Of a stretch of 16,539 nt of DNA, positions 6,992 to 13,843 are shown one piece after another. Positions within the stretch are counted from its first letter, which is position 1. The number at the start of each line of letters is the position of its first letter. The stretch comes from an uncultured Peptococcaceae bacterium (GTDB lineage Bacteria; Bacillota; Peptococcia; Peptococcales; Peptococcaceae): positions 1-16,539 of the forward strand of contig CAKQDL010000042.1 of NCBI GenBank assembly GCA_934229395.1, given 5' to 3'. The notes under the pieces were generated by a model that was not told the origin of the DNA, searched no databases, and saw only the letters and a program-made list of their open reading frames with translations. The translations under genes and the position numbers were made by a program.

Positions 6992-7217
6992 GGGACGAAC
7001 GAGAAATAGCGATTTTAAGGATACGTAAATACAAATGAATAAGGGGCAGTCAGGAAATAGACATACAGCCTTCAAATGAATAGAATAAGCCTTCCCCTCT
7101 GAGAGGTGGAAGACTTATTCTATTGCATATACGCATTTAAAAAAATTGCTATTTCCCGCTCGTCCCCTTTTGTTATTTATCTGTAGCCTGTATGTCTATT
7201 TATCGCTCGTCCCCTTT
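6992..7217. repeat. Complex inverted-repeat element (MITE- or REP-like)
   Basis: This gap between two genes consists almost wholly of repeats. GGGACGAACGAGAAATAGC (6992-7010) is matched in inverse at 7148-7166 (17 of 19). AAATAGACATACAG (7055-7068) is matched perfectly in inverse at 7188-7201. CGCTCGTCCCCTTT occurs twice in direct orientation (7157-7170, 7204-7217). Both ends read as terminal inverted repeats of GGGACGARCGA.AAATAG. In the centre AATAGAATAAG (7079-7089) pairs with CTTATTCTATT (7114-7124), topped by TTCC/GGAA and CCTC/GAGG around a TGA loop. The order is A, B, hairpin, A', B', so the A and B pairings cross and exclude simple nesting. No protein is encoded. It may also end the EF-G-like transcript. 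Resemblance to GGGGACG-type REP elements is inference. Confidence 0.75.
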
Positions 7218-7233
7218 AAGTGAAGGAGTAAAA

Positions 7234-7944
7234 ATGACCGATAGAACCACAAACCCTTTAGCAGAAAATGTGAAGCTTCAGGTGATTGCACGCATTCACA
7301 CGGCATTCCCCGAAAAATTTGGCGTGCCAAGACAAAGTGGCGTGGTAGAGGGCTTAGAAAGTCGCATCGTATTTGAGAAGGAATACCGCAATAAGGACGC
7401 TTTGAGGGGGCTAGAGGGCTATGACTATCTCTGGCTCATTTGGTCCTTTTCAGAGGCCATTAGAAGCCAATGGTCACCAACAGTGCGCCCACCTCGTATG
7501 GGTGGCAATGTGCGCATGGGCGTTTTTGCCACGCGCTCACCCTTTAGACCAAACCCGCTGGCCCTTTCCTCGGTACGCCTTTTGCGCATCGAAGAAACGA
7601 AGGACGAGGGTATGGTCCTCGTTGTTGACGGGGCAGATATGATGGATGGCACCCCGATTTACGATATTAAGCCTTATTTGCCATTTACAGACAGCCATCC
7701 CGAGGCACGCGCAGGTTTTGCCGATGCGGTTAAAAATGATGACATCGAGGTCGTCTTCCCAAAAGAATTACTAGAGAAGCTGCCAAAGCATTTGCAAAAA
7801 GGTGCCGTGGCCATGCTCGCGCAAAACCCAACACCACATTATAAAAACGACCCAGAGCGCGTCTATGGCCTGGCCTTTGCAGAGTTCACGCTACGCTTTG
7901 TGGTCAAAGAAAATACACTCACCGTCATAAGTGTTGAGGCGTAA
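7234..7944 (+). CDS. trmO: tRNA (adenine(37)-N6)-methyltransferase TrmO
   Basis: TrmO (YaeB/TsaA family) uses S-adenosylmethionine to methylate N6 of t6A37 in certain threonine tRNAs, giving m6t6A. The 236-residue length equals that of the full bacterial enzyme. The family pattern is clear: GVPRQSG (30-36), GLEGYDYLWLIWSF (59-72), and GVFATRSPFRPNPLALSSV (96-114), which forms the SAM-binding signature. A C-terminal domain follows, with LAFAEFTLRFVV near the end. ATG 7234 follows GAAGGAG (7222-7228). A longer reading from 7192 would start inside the repeat element and is not credible. The gene starts 16 bases after the element, so the element may affect its expression. I see no clear promoter of its own. 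Confidence 0.93.
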   Translation: MTDRTTNPLAENVKLQVIARIHTAFPEKFGVPRQSGVVEGLESRIVFEKEYRNKDALRGLEGYDYLWLIWSFSEAIRSQWSPTVRPPRMGGNVRMGVFATRSPFRPNPLALSSVRLLRIEETKDEGMVLVVDGADMMDGTPIYDIKPYLPFTDSHPEARAGFADAVKNDDIEVVFPKELLEKLPKHLQKGAVAMLAQNPTPHYKNDPERVYGLAFAEFTLRFVVKENTLTVISVEA

Positions 7945-7948
7945 TATA

Positions 7949-7977
7949 TTGACAATAAAGCCGTGAGGATATAAGAT
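7949..7977 (+). promoter_or_regulatory. Promoter of acpP
   Basis: A perfect TTGACA (7949-7954), a 17-base spacer and TAAGAT (7972-7977). The same pair of hexamers drives the dipeptidase gene at 15066-15094. Confidence 0.8.
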
Positions 7978-8018
7978 ACACACGGAAGATGAAAACTACC
8001 AAATATGGAGGGGACAAC

Positions 8019-8252
8019 ATGGTTTTTGAACAGGTAAAAGATAGCCTTGCAGACATTAAAAGCGTAAATCGAGATACCATCGAAATGGACACCAACCTTA
8101 GCAAGGACCTTGGCGTGGATTCTATTGACGCAGTAGAGCTCATTATGGCTGTAGAAGAAGTATACGACATCACCATCTCTGTAAAAGAAGCCGAAGAGCT
8201 TATCACTGTGGCAGATATCGTCGAATACATCGAAGATCACATCGAAGAATAA
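8019..8252 (+). CDS. acpP: Acyl carrier protein
   Basis: ACP carries growing fatty acyl chains on a 4'-phosphopantetheine arm. This acidic 77-residue protein has the attachment motif LGVDSIDAVEL, with the modified serine at S35 (DSI in place of the commoner DSL), followed by the helix VEEVYDITI. ATG 8019 follows GGAGGGG (8007-8013); the in-frame ATG at 7989 lies upstream without a ribosome binding site. It has its own perfect -35 promoter. It is not next to fab genes, where acpP usually lies (fabD-fabG-acpP-fabF), but sits between trmO and pta. It could be the main ACP or a second, specialised one; the sequence does not decide this. Confidence 0.93.
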   Translation: MVFEQVKDSLADIKSVNRDTIEMDTNLSKDLGVDSIDAVELIMAVEEVYDITISVKEAEELITVADIVEYIEDHIEE

Positions 8253-8279
8253 GATTACAAAAAGCATAGACAATTCGAT

Positions 8280-8308
8280 TTGAATAAAACGCCCAATTGG
8301 AGTATACT
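8280..8308 (+). promoter_or_regulatory. Promoter of pta
   Basis: TTGAAT (8280-8285), a 17-base spacer and TATACT (8303-8308), about 52 bases before the pta ATG. Confidence 0.72.
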
Positions 8309-8359
8309 GTATAGAGAAAATGCTCAAGGGCATGACAATTCAAAGGAGAGATATAACCA

Positions 8360-9337
8360 ATGAATGATATTTGGGAAACACTTGAATCACGTATTAAAGG
8401 CAAAAACATCACCATCGTATTTCCAGAAGGCGAAGACGTTCGTATCTTAGGTGCAGTAGCTCGTCACCAAAAAGACGGCCTCATCGTTCCTATCGTGCTC
8501 GGCAACCCAGAAGCAGTAAAGGCAGTAGCAAAAGAAAACGGCATCGAACTCGGCGATGTACAAATCATCGACCCAGCAAACTATGCAGAATACGACGAAA
8601 TGGTTGCTAAGTTTGTAGAACGCCGCAAAGGCAAAGCAACCGAAGAAAAAGCACGCGTACAACTTCTAGACCCTAACTACTTTGGCACCATGCTTATCTT
8701 TATGGGCAAGGCAGACGGTATGGTAAGCGGCGCTTGCCACTCCACCGGCGACACCGTTCGTCCAGCACTTCAAATCGTAAAGATGAAGCCGGGCTGCTCC
8801 CGCGTAAGTGGTGCAATGGTTATGCTCAAGGGTGAAGAACGTTATCTCTTCAGCGATATCGCTATCAACATCACCGTTGATGCTCAAGCAATGGGCGAAA
8901 TCGCAGTAGAAAGTGCAAAGACCGCAAAGACCTTTGACATCGACCCTAAGGTTGCTCTTTTGAGCTTCTCCACCATGGGCTCCGCAGTTTCCCCAGAAAG
9001 CCAAAAGGTTGCAGAAGCCACCAAGATTGCTCAAGAACTCGCTCCAGAACTCCCAATCGACGGCGAACTTCAATTTGACGCAGCATTCGTAGCAAGCGTT
9101 GGTGAACGCAAGGCGCCAGGCTCCAAGGTAGCTGGCCATGCCAACACTTTCATCTTCCCTAGCCTCGAAGCAGGTAACATTGGTTACAAGATTGCTCAAC
9201 GCTTCGGCGGTTTTGAAGCCATTGGGCCAATTCTCCAAGGTCTTGCAAAACCAATCAACGACCTTTCCCGTGGCTGCAACGAAGAAGACGCTTACAAGCT
9301 CGCGATTATCACTGCAGCTCAAGCAGTAGCTGAATAA
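8360..9337 (+). CDS. pta: Phosphate acetyltransferase
   Basis: Pta interconverts acetyl-CoA plus phosphate with acetyl phosphate plus CoA; with acetate kinase it yields ATP from fermentation. The 325-residue protein is the short form, without the N-terminal DRTGG/regulatory part of E. coli Pta. Family motifs in order: FPEGEDVRILGA near residue 20, ADGMVSGACHSTGDTVRPAL (about 113-132), SDIAINI, LSFSTMGSA, and GNIGYKIAQRFGG near the end. AAAGGAGAG (8342-8350) precedes the ATG. Dense use of preferred codons and its own promoter suggest high expression. Acetate kinase is not in this window. A strong terminator follows. Confidence 0.96.
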   Translation: MNDIWETLESRIKGKNITIVFPEGEDVRILGAVARHQKDGLIVPIVLGNPEAVKAVAKENGIELGDVQIIDPANYAEYDEMVAKFVERRKGKATEEKARVQLLDPNYFGTMLIFMGKADGMVSGACHSTGDTVRPALQIVKMKPGCSRVSGAMVMLKGEERYLFSDIAINITVDAQAMGEIAVESAKTAKTFDIDPKVALLSFSTMGSAVSPESQKVAEATKIAQELAPELPIDGELQFDAAFVASVGERKAPGSKVAGHANTFIFPSLEAGNIGYKIAQRFGGFEAIGPILQGLAKPINDLSRGCNEEDAYKLAIITAAQAVAE

Positions 9338-9348
9338 GATGAACTATT

Positions 9349-9400
9349 AAAAGGAGTCCTCCATGTTAGAGAAATCTAGCAAGGAGGGCTCCTTGCTTTT
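9349..9400 (+). terminator. Terminator of pta
   Basis: AAGGAGTCCTCC (9351-9362) pairs with GGAGGGCTCCTT (9383-9394), with one G-T wobble. The loop holds a second small stem, TAGA/TCTA, closed by a GAAA tetraloop. TTGCTTTT follows. Confidence 0.8.
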
Positions 9401-9402
9401 GC

Positions 9403-9973
9403 AAAATTGGCCAATGGGGCTTTTTGGACGATGGGAAAGGGCATAACAGACAAGTTTCTTTGCTAGATGCAATGGAAAAAATTGGAGAAGAAGCTCTGAG
9501 TGCACACGATGCCTTAAATGATGCCTGAAACACAGTGAGCGTTTGCCAACATCTTGATATGAAAAAAGGCCTTGCGGAGTATAGAGAACTCCAAAAGCGC
9601 GTGCAAAGCCTAGAACATCAACTTGAGAGAAGCCACATGTACAACAAAAGACGAAGCACTGCACGACCAAGCGCTTACCGATGTTTGGTGTCCAATTTGT
9701 GGCGCAAAGGCCACCTGTAGCGATATTGTAAAGCAAAATAACGAAAAAAGCATTGGTGTTGGCCGCTGTGAAAATGGTGGTGAGTTCCTAGTAAGGTTTA
9801 AATTTAAGAAATTGAGTGACGGAAACTATGGCGTTTCGCGCATCATTTACGAAATGAATGAAGAAAGCAGGCAGTATTATACAGCCAAGAAACAGTACGC
9901 CGAAGAGTTACGAGCAAAGCATTTACAGAGGATAGAAGAAGAGAAATCCATGAATGAGATGATTCTCTCGTAG
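9403..9973 (+). pseudogene. Decayed gene: DEDDh-type exonuclease end plus zinc-ribbon tail
   Basis: A coherent protein can be read only across two lesions. Frame one runs from about 9403 (WGFLDDGKGHNRQVSLLDAM, then EKIGEEALSAHDALNDA), meets an in-frame TGA at 9526-9528, and goes on with NTVSVCQHLDMKKGLAEYRE to about 9640. It then shifts by one frame to TTKDEALHDQALTDVWCPIC and runs to the TAG at 9971-9973. HDALNDA-x-NT fits the Exo III motif (H-x4-D) of DEDDh 3'-5' exonucleases. CPICGAKATC and a later RCENGG suggest a zinc ribbon, then a charged helix. The Exo I and II motifs are absent: only the pta terminator lies upstream. The open part from TTG 9623 has no ribosome binding site. The exonuclease assignment is inference from one motif. 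Confidence 0.6.
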
Positions 9974-10025
9974 TAAGTAGCAATTGTGGATTTAAAATTT
10001 AATTGCATCTTTCCCATAATTTTGC

Positions 10026-10054
10026 TTGCAAAATGGGTATTCATCTGCTAAAAT
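10026..10054 (+). promoter_or_regulatory. Promoter of the rpsF-ssb-rpsR operon
   Basis: TTGCAA (10026-10031), a 17-base spacer and TAAAAT (10049-10054), preceded by TGC as an extended -10. An imperfect inverted repeat (CCCAT..TTTTGC / GCAAAATGGG, 10013-10037) overlaps the -35. Confidence 0.75.
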
Positions 10055-10065
10055 ATTATCTTGTA

Positions 10066-10104
10066 ATCCCTGCTCTACAAAGTAGAGCCGTTAGTCCGGG
10101 GGGA
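10066..10104 (+). ncRNA. S6:S18-binding leader of the rpsF operon
   Basis: In the rpsF leader GCTCTAC (10072-10078) pairs with GTAGAGC (10082-10088) around an AAA loop. An outer CCC/GGG pairing follows (CCC 10068-10070 with the G run 10098-10103), and between the strands lies CCGTTAGTCCGG. This is the layout of the known S6:S18 regulatory RNA, where a CCG-containing bulge mimics the rRNA site and allows the S6-S18 complex to repress its own operon. The downstream genes rpsF and rpsR support it. The G-rich strand runs into the ribosome binding site, so binding would block translation start. Confidence 0.72.
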
Positions 10105-10117
10105 GGAGGTGCAAAGA

Positions 10118-10408
10118 ATGCGCGATTATGAACTTCTTTATATCATTAAGACTGAAGTAAGCGAAGAAGACAACCAAGCTGTCATCGAACGTTACAACGG
10201 TATCCTCGAAAGCGAAGGTGCTGAAGTAGTAAAGGTTGACAAATGGGGCAAGAGAAAGCTTGCTTACACCATCGATAAAAAGTACACCGATGGTTTCTAC
10301 GTTTTAGTGACATTTAAGGGCGAAGCTAACGCTGTCAACGAAGTTGACCGTTTGATGAAGATTGATGAAAAACTCATCCGCCACATGATCACCCGTGTAG
10401 GCGAATAA
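10118..10408 (+). CDS. rpsF: Ribosomal protein S6
   Basis: S6 is a small-subunit protein that pairs with S18 on 16S rRNA. The 96-residue protein shows the family pattern: MRDYELLYIIK at the start, KWGKRKLAYTIDKKYTDGFY in the middle and LIRHMITRV at the end. ATG 10118 is chosen because GGAGGAGG (10102-10109) lies 8 bases before it; the in-frame GTG at 10109 overlaps that site. It is the first gene of rpsF-ssb-rpsR, which links ribosome assembly with single-strand DNA binding in most Firmicutes. An S6:S18-type leader controls the operon. Confidence 0.97.
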   Translation: MRDYELLYIIKTEVSEEDNQAVIERYNGILESEGAEVVKVDKWGKRKLAYTIDKKYTDGFYVLVTFKGEANAVNEVDRLMKIDEKLIRHMITRVGE

Positions 10409-10435
10409 GTTTCACTAAGAAAGGTGGCCTAAGGA

Positions 10436-10909
10436 ATGAACAAAGTTATTTTGATTGGTCGATTGGTGGCTGATCCTGAATTGCGCTACACCCCGAGTGG
10501 TGCAGCAGTGTGCAATTTTAGAATAGCTGTGGATCGTCCTTTTAACTCTCAAAGTGGCGAACGTGAAGCAGATTTTATCGACATTGTTGTTTGGAACAAG
10601 TCTGCAGAAAATGTAGCTAAGTACATGAGCAAGGGCCGTCAAATTGCCGTTGAAGGACGTCTTCAAATTCGTAGCTACGATGGAAAAGATGGACAACGCC
10701 GTTGGGTAACCGAAGTCATTGCCAACAATGTAGAATTCATTGGTGGTGGCGGCAACGGTGGCAATGGTGGTGGCAGTTATAACAATAACAACAGCTACCA
10801 ACGACAAGGTGATTCATTCTCTCAAAGTGCGCCAAGAGTAGATAACAGCAACTCTCTTGGTTCCTTCGGCACAGAAGTCAGCTTCAGTGACGAAGATTTG
10901 CCGTTTTAA
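10436..10909 (+). CDS. ssb: Single-stranded DNA-binding protein
   Basis: SSB coats single-stranded DNA in replication, repair and recombination and works as a tetramer. The 157-residue protein starts MNKVILIGRLVADPELRYTP, which begins the OB fold (residues 1 to about 106). A Gly/Asn/Ser/Gln-rich flexible linker follows. The end DEDLPF is the acidic tip that recruits partner proteins. AAGGTGG (10421-10427) precedes ATG 10436, 27 bases after rpsF. Its position between rpsF and rpsR is standard for the replicative SSB. Confidence 0.97.
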   Translation: MNKVILIGRLVADPELRYTPSGAAVCNFRIAVDRPFNSQSGEREADFIDIVVWNKSAENVAKYMSKGRQIAVEGRLQIRSYDGKDGQRRWVTEVIANNVEFIGGGGNGGNGGGSYNNNNSYQRQGDSFSQSAPRVDNSNSLGSFGTEVSFSDEDLPF

Positions 10910-10930
10910 TTAAAGAAAGGAGTCTCAACT

Positions 10931-11164
10931 ATGGCAAGAAGAGAACGCAGCAGACGTTCACGCAAGAAAGTTTGCCAGTTCTGTGTTGATAAAGTCGAAT
11001 TCATCGATTACAAAGACACGAACCGTCTTAAAAAGTACATGACCGAACGTGGTAAAATTCTTCCACGTCGTATCACTGGTAACTGCGCAAAGCATCAACG
11101 CGCACTCACCACTGCAATCAAGCGTGCTAGAGCAATGGCATTGCTTCCATATTCCAACGACTGA
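10931..11164 (+). CDS. rpsR: Ribosomal protein S18, zinc-binding (C+) type
   Basis: S18 binds S6 in the small ribosomal subunit platform. The 77-residue protein has the family core YKDTNRLKKYMTERGKILPR and the end AIKRARAMALLPY. C15 and C18 (KVCQFC) together with C52 and H55 (GNCAKH) form the zinc-binding set of the C+ type; C- paralogues, used under zinc limitation, lack these residues. The cell would therefore depend on zinc for this copy. AAAGGAG (10915-10921) gives the start. It closes the operon and is followed by a strong terminator. Confidence 0.97.
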   Translation: MARRERSRRSRKKVCQFCVDKVEFIDYKDTNRLKKYMTERGKILPRRITGNCAKHQRALTTAIKRARAMALLPYSND

Positions 11165-11176
11165 TTGTAATATATG

Positions 11177-11204
11177 GCCTCATCCCTCGGGATGGGGCTT
11201 TTTT
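11177..11204 (+). terminator. Terminator of the rpsF operon
   Basis: GCCTCATCC (11177-11185) pairs with GGATGGGGC (11190-11198), with one wobble and a CTCG tetraloop, then TTTTTT. Confidence 0.93.
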
Positions 11205-11241
11205 GTTACCAAAGATTATCCTTTTGGAAGATGCAATTGTA

Positions 11242-11270
11242 TTTACACAGAGGATGCAGTGCGTTATACT
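11242..11270 (+). promoter_or_regulatory. Promoter of the superoxide reductase gene
   Basis: TTTACA (11242-11247), a 17-base spacer and TATACT (11265-11270). The resulting leader of about 75 bases holds an 8-base tandem repeat. Confidence 0.8.
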
Positions 11271-11300
11271 AAAGATAGATAAAAATGATGATTTGTATTT

Positions 11301-11332
11301 GCCTTATTGCCTTATTGCCCTATTGCCCTTTC
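11301..11332 (+). repeat. Four-copy 8-base tandem repeat in the leader
   Basis: GCCTTATT, GCCTTATT, GCCCTATT and GCCCTTTC follow each other without gaps. The first two are identical, the third differs at one base. They lie between the promoter and the ribosome binding site of the superoxide reductase gene. Confidence 0.8.
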
Positions 11333-11352
11333 GACGAAAAAGGAGGCTTCTT

Positions 11353-11727
11353 ATGGAACAAAGATTTTTTAAATGCGAAACTTGCGGCAACATGATTGCC
11401 ATTGTTAAGGATGCTGGTGTACCTATGATGTGCTGTGGCAAGAAAATGGTGGAAATCGTTCCGGGTACCACCGATGCTGCTGTAGAAAAGCACGTGCCTG
11501 TGTATGAGAAGAAGGACAACATTGTAACTGTAAAGGTTGGCTCGGCAGAACACCCAATGGCGCCTGAACATTATATTGAATGGGTATCCTTGCAAACCAA
11601 AGCTGGCAACCAAAGAAAACCACTCGCTCCAGGCGAAAAGCCAGAGGTATGTTTCGCCCTTTGCGAGGGCGATGAAGTGGAAGCCGCTTATGCCTACTGC
11701 AATCTTCATAGCCTTTGGAAAGGCTGA
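11353..11727 (+). CDS. dfx: Superoxide reductase (desulfoferrodoxin, 2Fe type)
   Basis: This enzyme reduces superoxide to peroxide without making oxygen, the usual defence of anaerobes. The 124-residue protein has both iron centres. The N-terminal desulforedoxin domain holds the FeS4 ligands C8, C11, C27 and C28 (KCETCGN and MMCCGKK). The catalytic domain holds EKHVP (E45, K46, ligand H47), H67, H73, and the C-terminal ligands C116 and H119 (YCNLH). AGGAGG (11341-11346) precedes ATG 11353; the longer frame from 11203 begins in the rpsF terminator. It is a single-gene transcript with its own promoter and terminator. The electron donor, often rubredoxin, is not in the window. Confidence 0.96.
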   Translation: MEQRFFKCETCGNMIAIVKDAGVPMMCCGKKMVEIVPGTTDAAVEKHVPVYEKKDNIVTVKVGSAEHPMAPEHYIEWVSLQTKAGNQRKPLAPGEKPEVCFALCEGDEVEAAYAYCNLHSLWKG

Positions 11728-11748
11728 GCGTGATATAGCGCCCAAATG

Positions 11749-11794
11749 AAAACGAAGCGACCGTGATGCATTGTCACAGTCGCTTCGTTTTTTT
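11749..11794 (+). terminator. Terminator of the superoxide reductase gene
   Basis: AAACGAAGCGAC (11750-11761) pairs with GTCGCTTCGTTT (11779-11790), extended by GTGA/TCAC in the loop. A run of seven T follows the stem core. Confidence 0.93.
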
Positions 11795-11810
11795 GGTGCA
11801 AGGGACAGTG

Positions 11811-11849
11811 AAAAAGGCTCAGAACGAAGCCGCGTATTCTGAGCCTTTT
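11811..11849 (-). terminator. Terminator of the permease gene, probably bidirectional
   Basis: AAAAGGCTCAGAA (11812-11824) pairs perfectly with TTCTGAGCCTTTT (11837-11849). Read on the minus strand it is followed by TTTTT; the plus strand also ends in TTTT. It lies 14 bases after the end of the permease gene. Confidence 0.88.
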
Positions 11850-11862
11850 GGGTTTGTGTGAT

Positions 11863-13176
11863 TTAGTCTAGTTCGAGATCTCCTGGTAGTACAAGGTTTA
11901 AGACCACAGAAACAATAAATACAACAGCGACACAGTTTTCTGCAAAGATTGTTTGAATAATTGCAGGGAATACTGCAAAAATTTCAGGAACCTGCGTAAA
12001 GCCTAAGCCTGCAGAAAGGGAGAGGGCGACAATGGTGATGTTTCTTTGGCTAAAGCCGGCCTTTTCAATCATTTGCATACCGCTTACAACAATGGTGCCG
12101 TACATCATGAGGGTGCATCCGCCAAGAACGGCGTCGGGCAGTGTTGCCAAAATAGCACCTATAATTGGAAAGAATCCAGCCAAGAGCATAATGACTGCAC
12201 CTGTGAAGACAGCGAAGCGGTTTACAACCTTTGTCATGGATACAAGACCAACATTCTGACTAAAGGAAGTAATTGGTAAGCTGCCTAAAAGGCCAGAAAG
12301 TACACTCGTAAACCCGTCGCAAGCAAGGGAGCCGGACAGCTCTTTGACGGTAGCAGGACGGTTTAAACCAGTCGAGGCCAAAGCCGAGGTATCGCCAATA
12401 CCCTCAGTCATAGAAACCAAGTAAATGACGATGACTGTAAGAATCGCATTTAAATGAAATTCAGGTTTAAAAGGAAGCACTTCAGGAAGTGCGATGATGC
12501 CGACCGAATCAAGGGAAGAAAAATCTACAACACCCATGAAACACGCAGCAATATAGCCTACAATGAGTCCGAAAAGAACCGATAGCTGTTTCCAAAAGGA
12601 TTTGGCAACAATATTAAAGCCAAGACAGCACACAAGGGTAATGGTACCTAAAATTAAATTTTCGCTAGAACCAAAGTCGGCACTACCGGAACCACCGCCA
12701 AAAGAGGTTGCGCCAACAGGAAGAAGAGAAAACCCAATGGCTGTAACAACAGAGGCTGCAACAATAGGTGAAATAAACCCAAGCCAATATTTGGCGAATA
12801 GGCCCAAGACCATTTCTACAATCCCGCCCACGATGACGGCGCCAACAACGACACCATAGCCATAGGCTGGACCAATATAGCACAAGGCTGCTACAAAGGT
12901 AAAGCTAAGCCCTAAAACAATTGGTAGGCCAGAGCCAATGCGCCCTATAGGATAAATTTGGAGCATTGTGCCGATACCTGCAACAATCATTGCACTTTGA
13001 ATCAGCTTGGCTGTTGATGCAGCGTCTAGTTCACAGGCGCCTGCAACAATAAGAAGTGGAGCAATATTTGCCACAAACATTGCCAAGATGTGCTGGAGGC
13101 CAAAGGGAATCGCTTGGGCTACAGTAATTTTCCCATCGAGCTGGCGAAGGTTCTGGGCTGTATATTTGTTATTCAT
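11863..13176 (-). CDS. pbuX: NCS2/NAT-family nucleobase permease, probably xanthine
   Basis: This 437-residue protein has about 12-14 membrane helices and the features of nucleobase:cation symporters of the NAT/NCS2 family: AIPFGLQHILAMFVANIAPL near the start, SMTEGIGDTSALA in helix 8, and the NAT signature QNVGLVSMTK (Q-N-x-G-x4-T-K). It would import xanthine or a related base across the cytoplasmic membrane. Xanthine is preferred over uracil because the gene follows xpt by 19 bases in one operon, the classical xpt-pbuX pair. Its ribosome binding site GGAGGGG overlaps the end of xpt but is 13 bases from the ATG, a long spacing that may lower expression. Confidence 0.88.
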   Translation of the reverse strand: MNNKYTAQNLRQLDGKITVAQAIPFGLQHILAMFVANIAPLLIVAGACELDAASTAKLIQSAMIVAGIGTMLQIYPIGRIGSGLPIVLGLSFTFVAALCYIGPAYGYGVVVGAVIVGGIVEMVLGLFAKYWLGFISPIVAASVVTAIGFSLLPVGATSFGGGSGSADFGSSENLILGTITLVCCLGFNIVAKSFWKQLSVLFGLIVGYIAACFMGVVDFSSLDSVGIIALPEVLPFKPEFHLNAILTVIVIYLVSMTEGIGDTSALASTGLNRPATVKELSGSLACDGFTSVLSGLLGSLPITSFSQNVGLVSMTKVVNRFAVFTGAVIMLLAGFFPIIGAILATLPDAVLGGCTLMMYGTIVVSGMQMIEKAGFSQRNITIVALSLSAGLGFTQVPEIFAVFPAIIQTIFAENCVAVVFIVSVVLNLVLPGDLELD

Positions 13177-13195
13177 ATTTTTTGTTTAGCCCCTC

Positions 13196-13780
13196 CTAGT
13201 GTTGCGCGCGCAATTCGATGCTGCCATCTTCCCAGTTCATGGCATCAACAATGGCCAGCGATTCTAATTGATAGCCCAAGTTGCGGATGATGCGGCCACC
13301 AGGCTGGAAGCCTTTTTCAATAGCAATACCAATGCCTTCTACAGTAGCACCTGCTTCGCTCGCAATGCTGATGAGCCCTTGCAAGGCACAGCCATTTGCC
13401 AAGAAGTCGTCGATGATTAAAACGTGGTCATCAGCAGTTAAAAACTTTTTAGAAACAATGATTTGGTTTTTGTTTTTGTGGGTGAAAGATTCTACCTCTG
13501 CAGTATACATTTCACCTTCTAGGTTAATGCTCTTTGCTTTTTTTGCAAATACAACAGGCACGCCAAATTCAATGGCTGCAATACAAGCAATGCCGATGCC
13601 AGAAGCTTCAATGGTCAAAATTTTGTTGATGGTCTTGTCGTTAAAAAGACGCTTCCATTCTTTGCCCATTTCGCTAAATAGGGCAATGTCCATTTGATGG
13701 TTTAAAAAGCTGTCTACCTTCAGCACATTGCCCTCTTTTACAATGCCGTCTTTAAGAATACGCTCTTCTAAGCAATTCAT
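13196..13780 (-). CDS. xpt: Xanthine phosphoribosyltransferase
   Basis: Xpt joins xanthine with PRPP to give XMP for purine salvage. The 194-residue length matches the family. The sequence starts MNCLEERILKDG, has TIEASGIGIACIAAIEFGVP in the middle, and holds the PRPP-binding loop VLIIDDFLANGCAL. GGAG (plus-strand 13790-13793) lies 9 bases before the ATG. It leads the operon with the permease. The transcript leader is only about 25-30 bases, too short for the purine riboswitch that controls xpt-pbuX in Bacillus, so control must differ here. Confidence 0.95.
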   Translation of the reverse strand: MNCLEERILKDGIVKEGNVLKVDSFLNHQMDIALFSEMGKEWKRLFNDKTINKILTIEASGIGIACIAAIEFGVPVVFAKKAKSINLEGEMYTAEVESFTHKNKNQIIVSKKFLTADDHVLIIDDFLANGCALQGLISIASEAGATVEGIGIAIEKGFQPGGRIIRNLGYQLESLAIVDAMNWEDGSIELRAQH

Positions 13781-13814
13781 AGTGTGAGTCTCCTTTTTAA
13801 GTTAGTGATACAAT

Positions 13815-13843
13815 ATTATACTGGAAAATGTAGCAATTGCCAT
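13815..13843 (-). promoter_or_regulatory. Promoter of xpt-pbuX
   Basis: On the minus strand: ATGGCA, a 17-base spacer and a perfect TATAAT (plus-strand 13815-13820). Confidence 0.75.

Noticed and set aside
6992..7217. CRISPR array
   Set aside because: The repeats are few, in both orientations and unevenly spaced, with no cas genes nearby.
9526..9528. In-frame TGA as selenocysteine or recoding
   Set aside because: The gene also has a frameshift and lacks its 5' half; simple decay explains all three.
9347..9736. Minus-strand open frame of 129 codons
   Set aside because: It crosses the pta terminator and the decayed exonuclease-like gene and has no domain signature.
13281..13697. Plus-strand open frame of 138 codons
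   Set aside because: It is antisense to xpt, which has clear family motifs.
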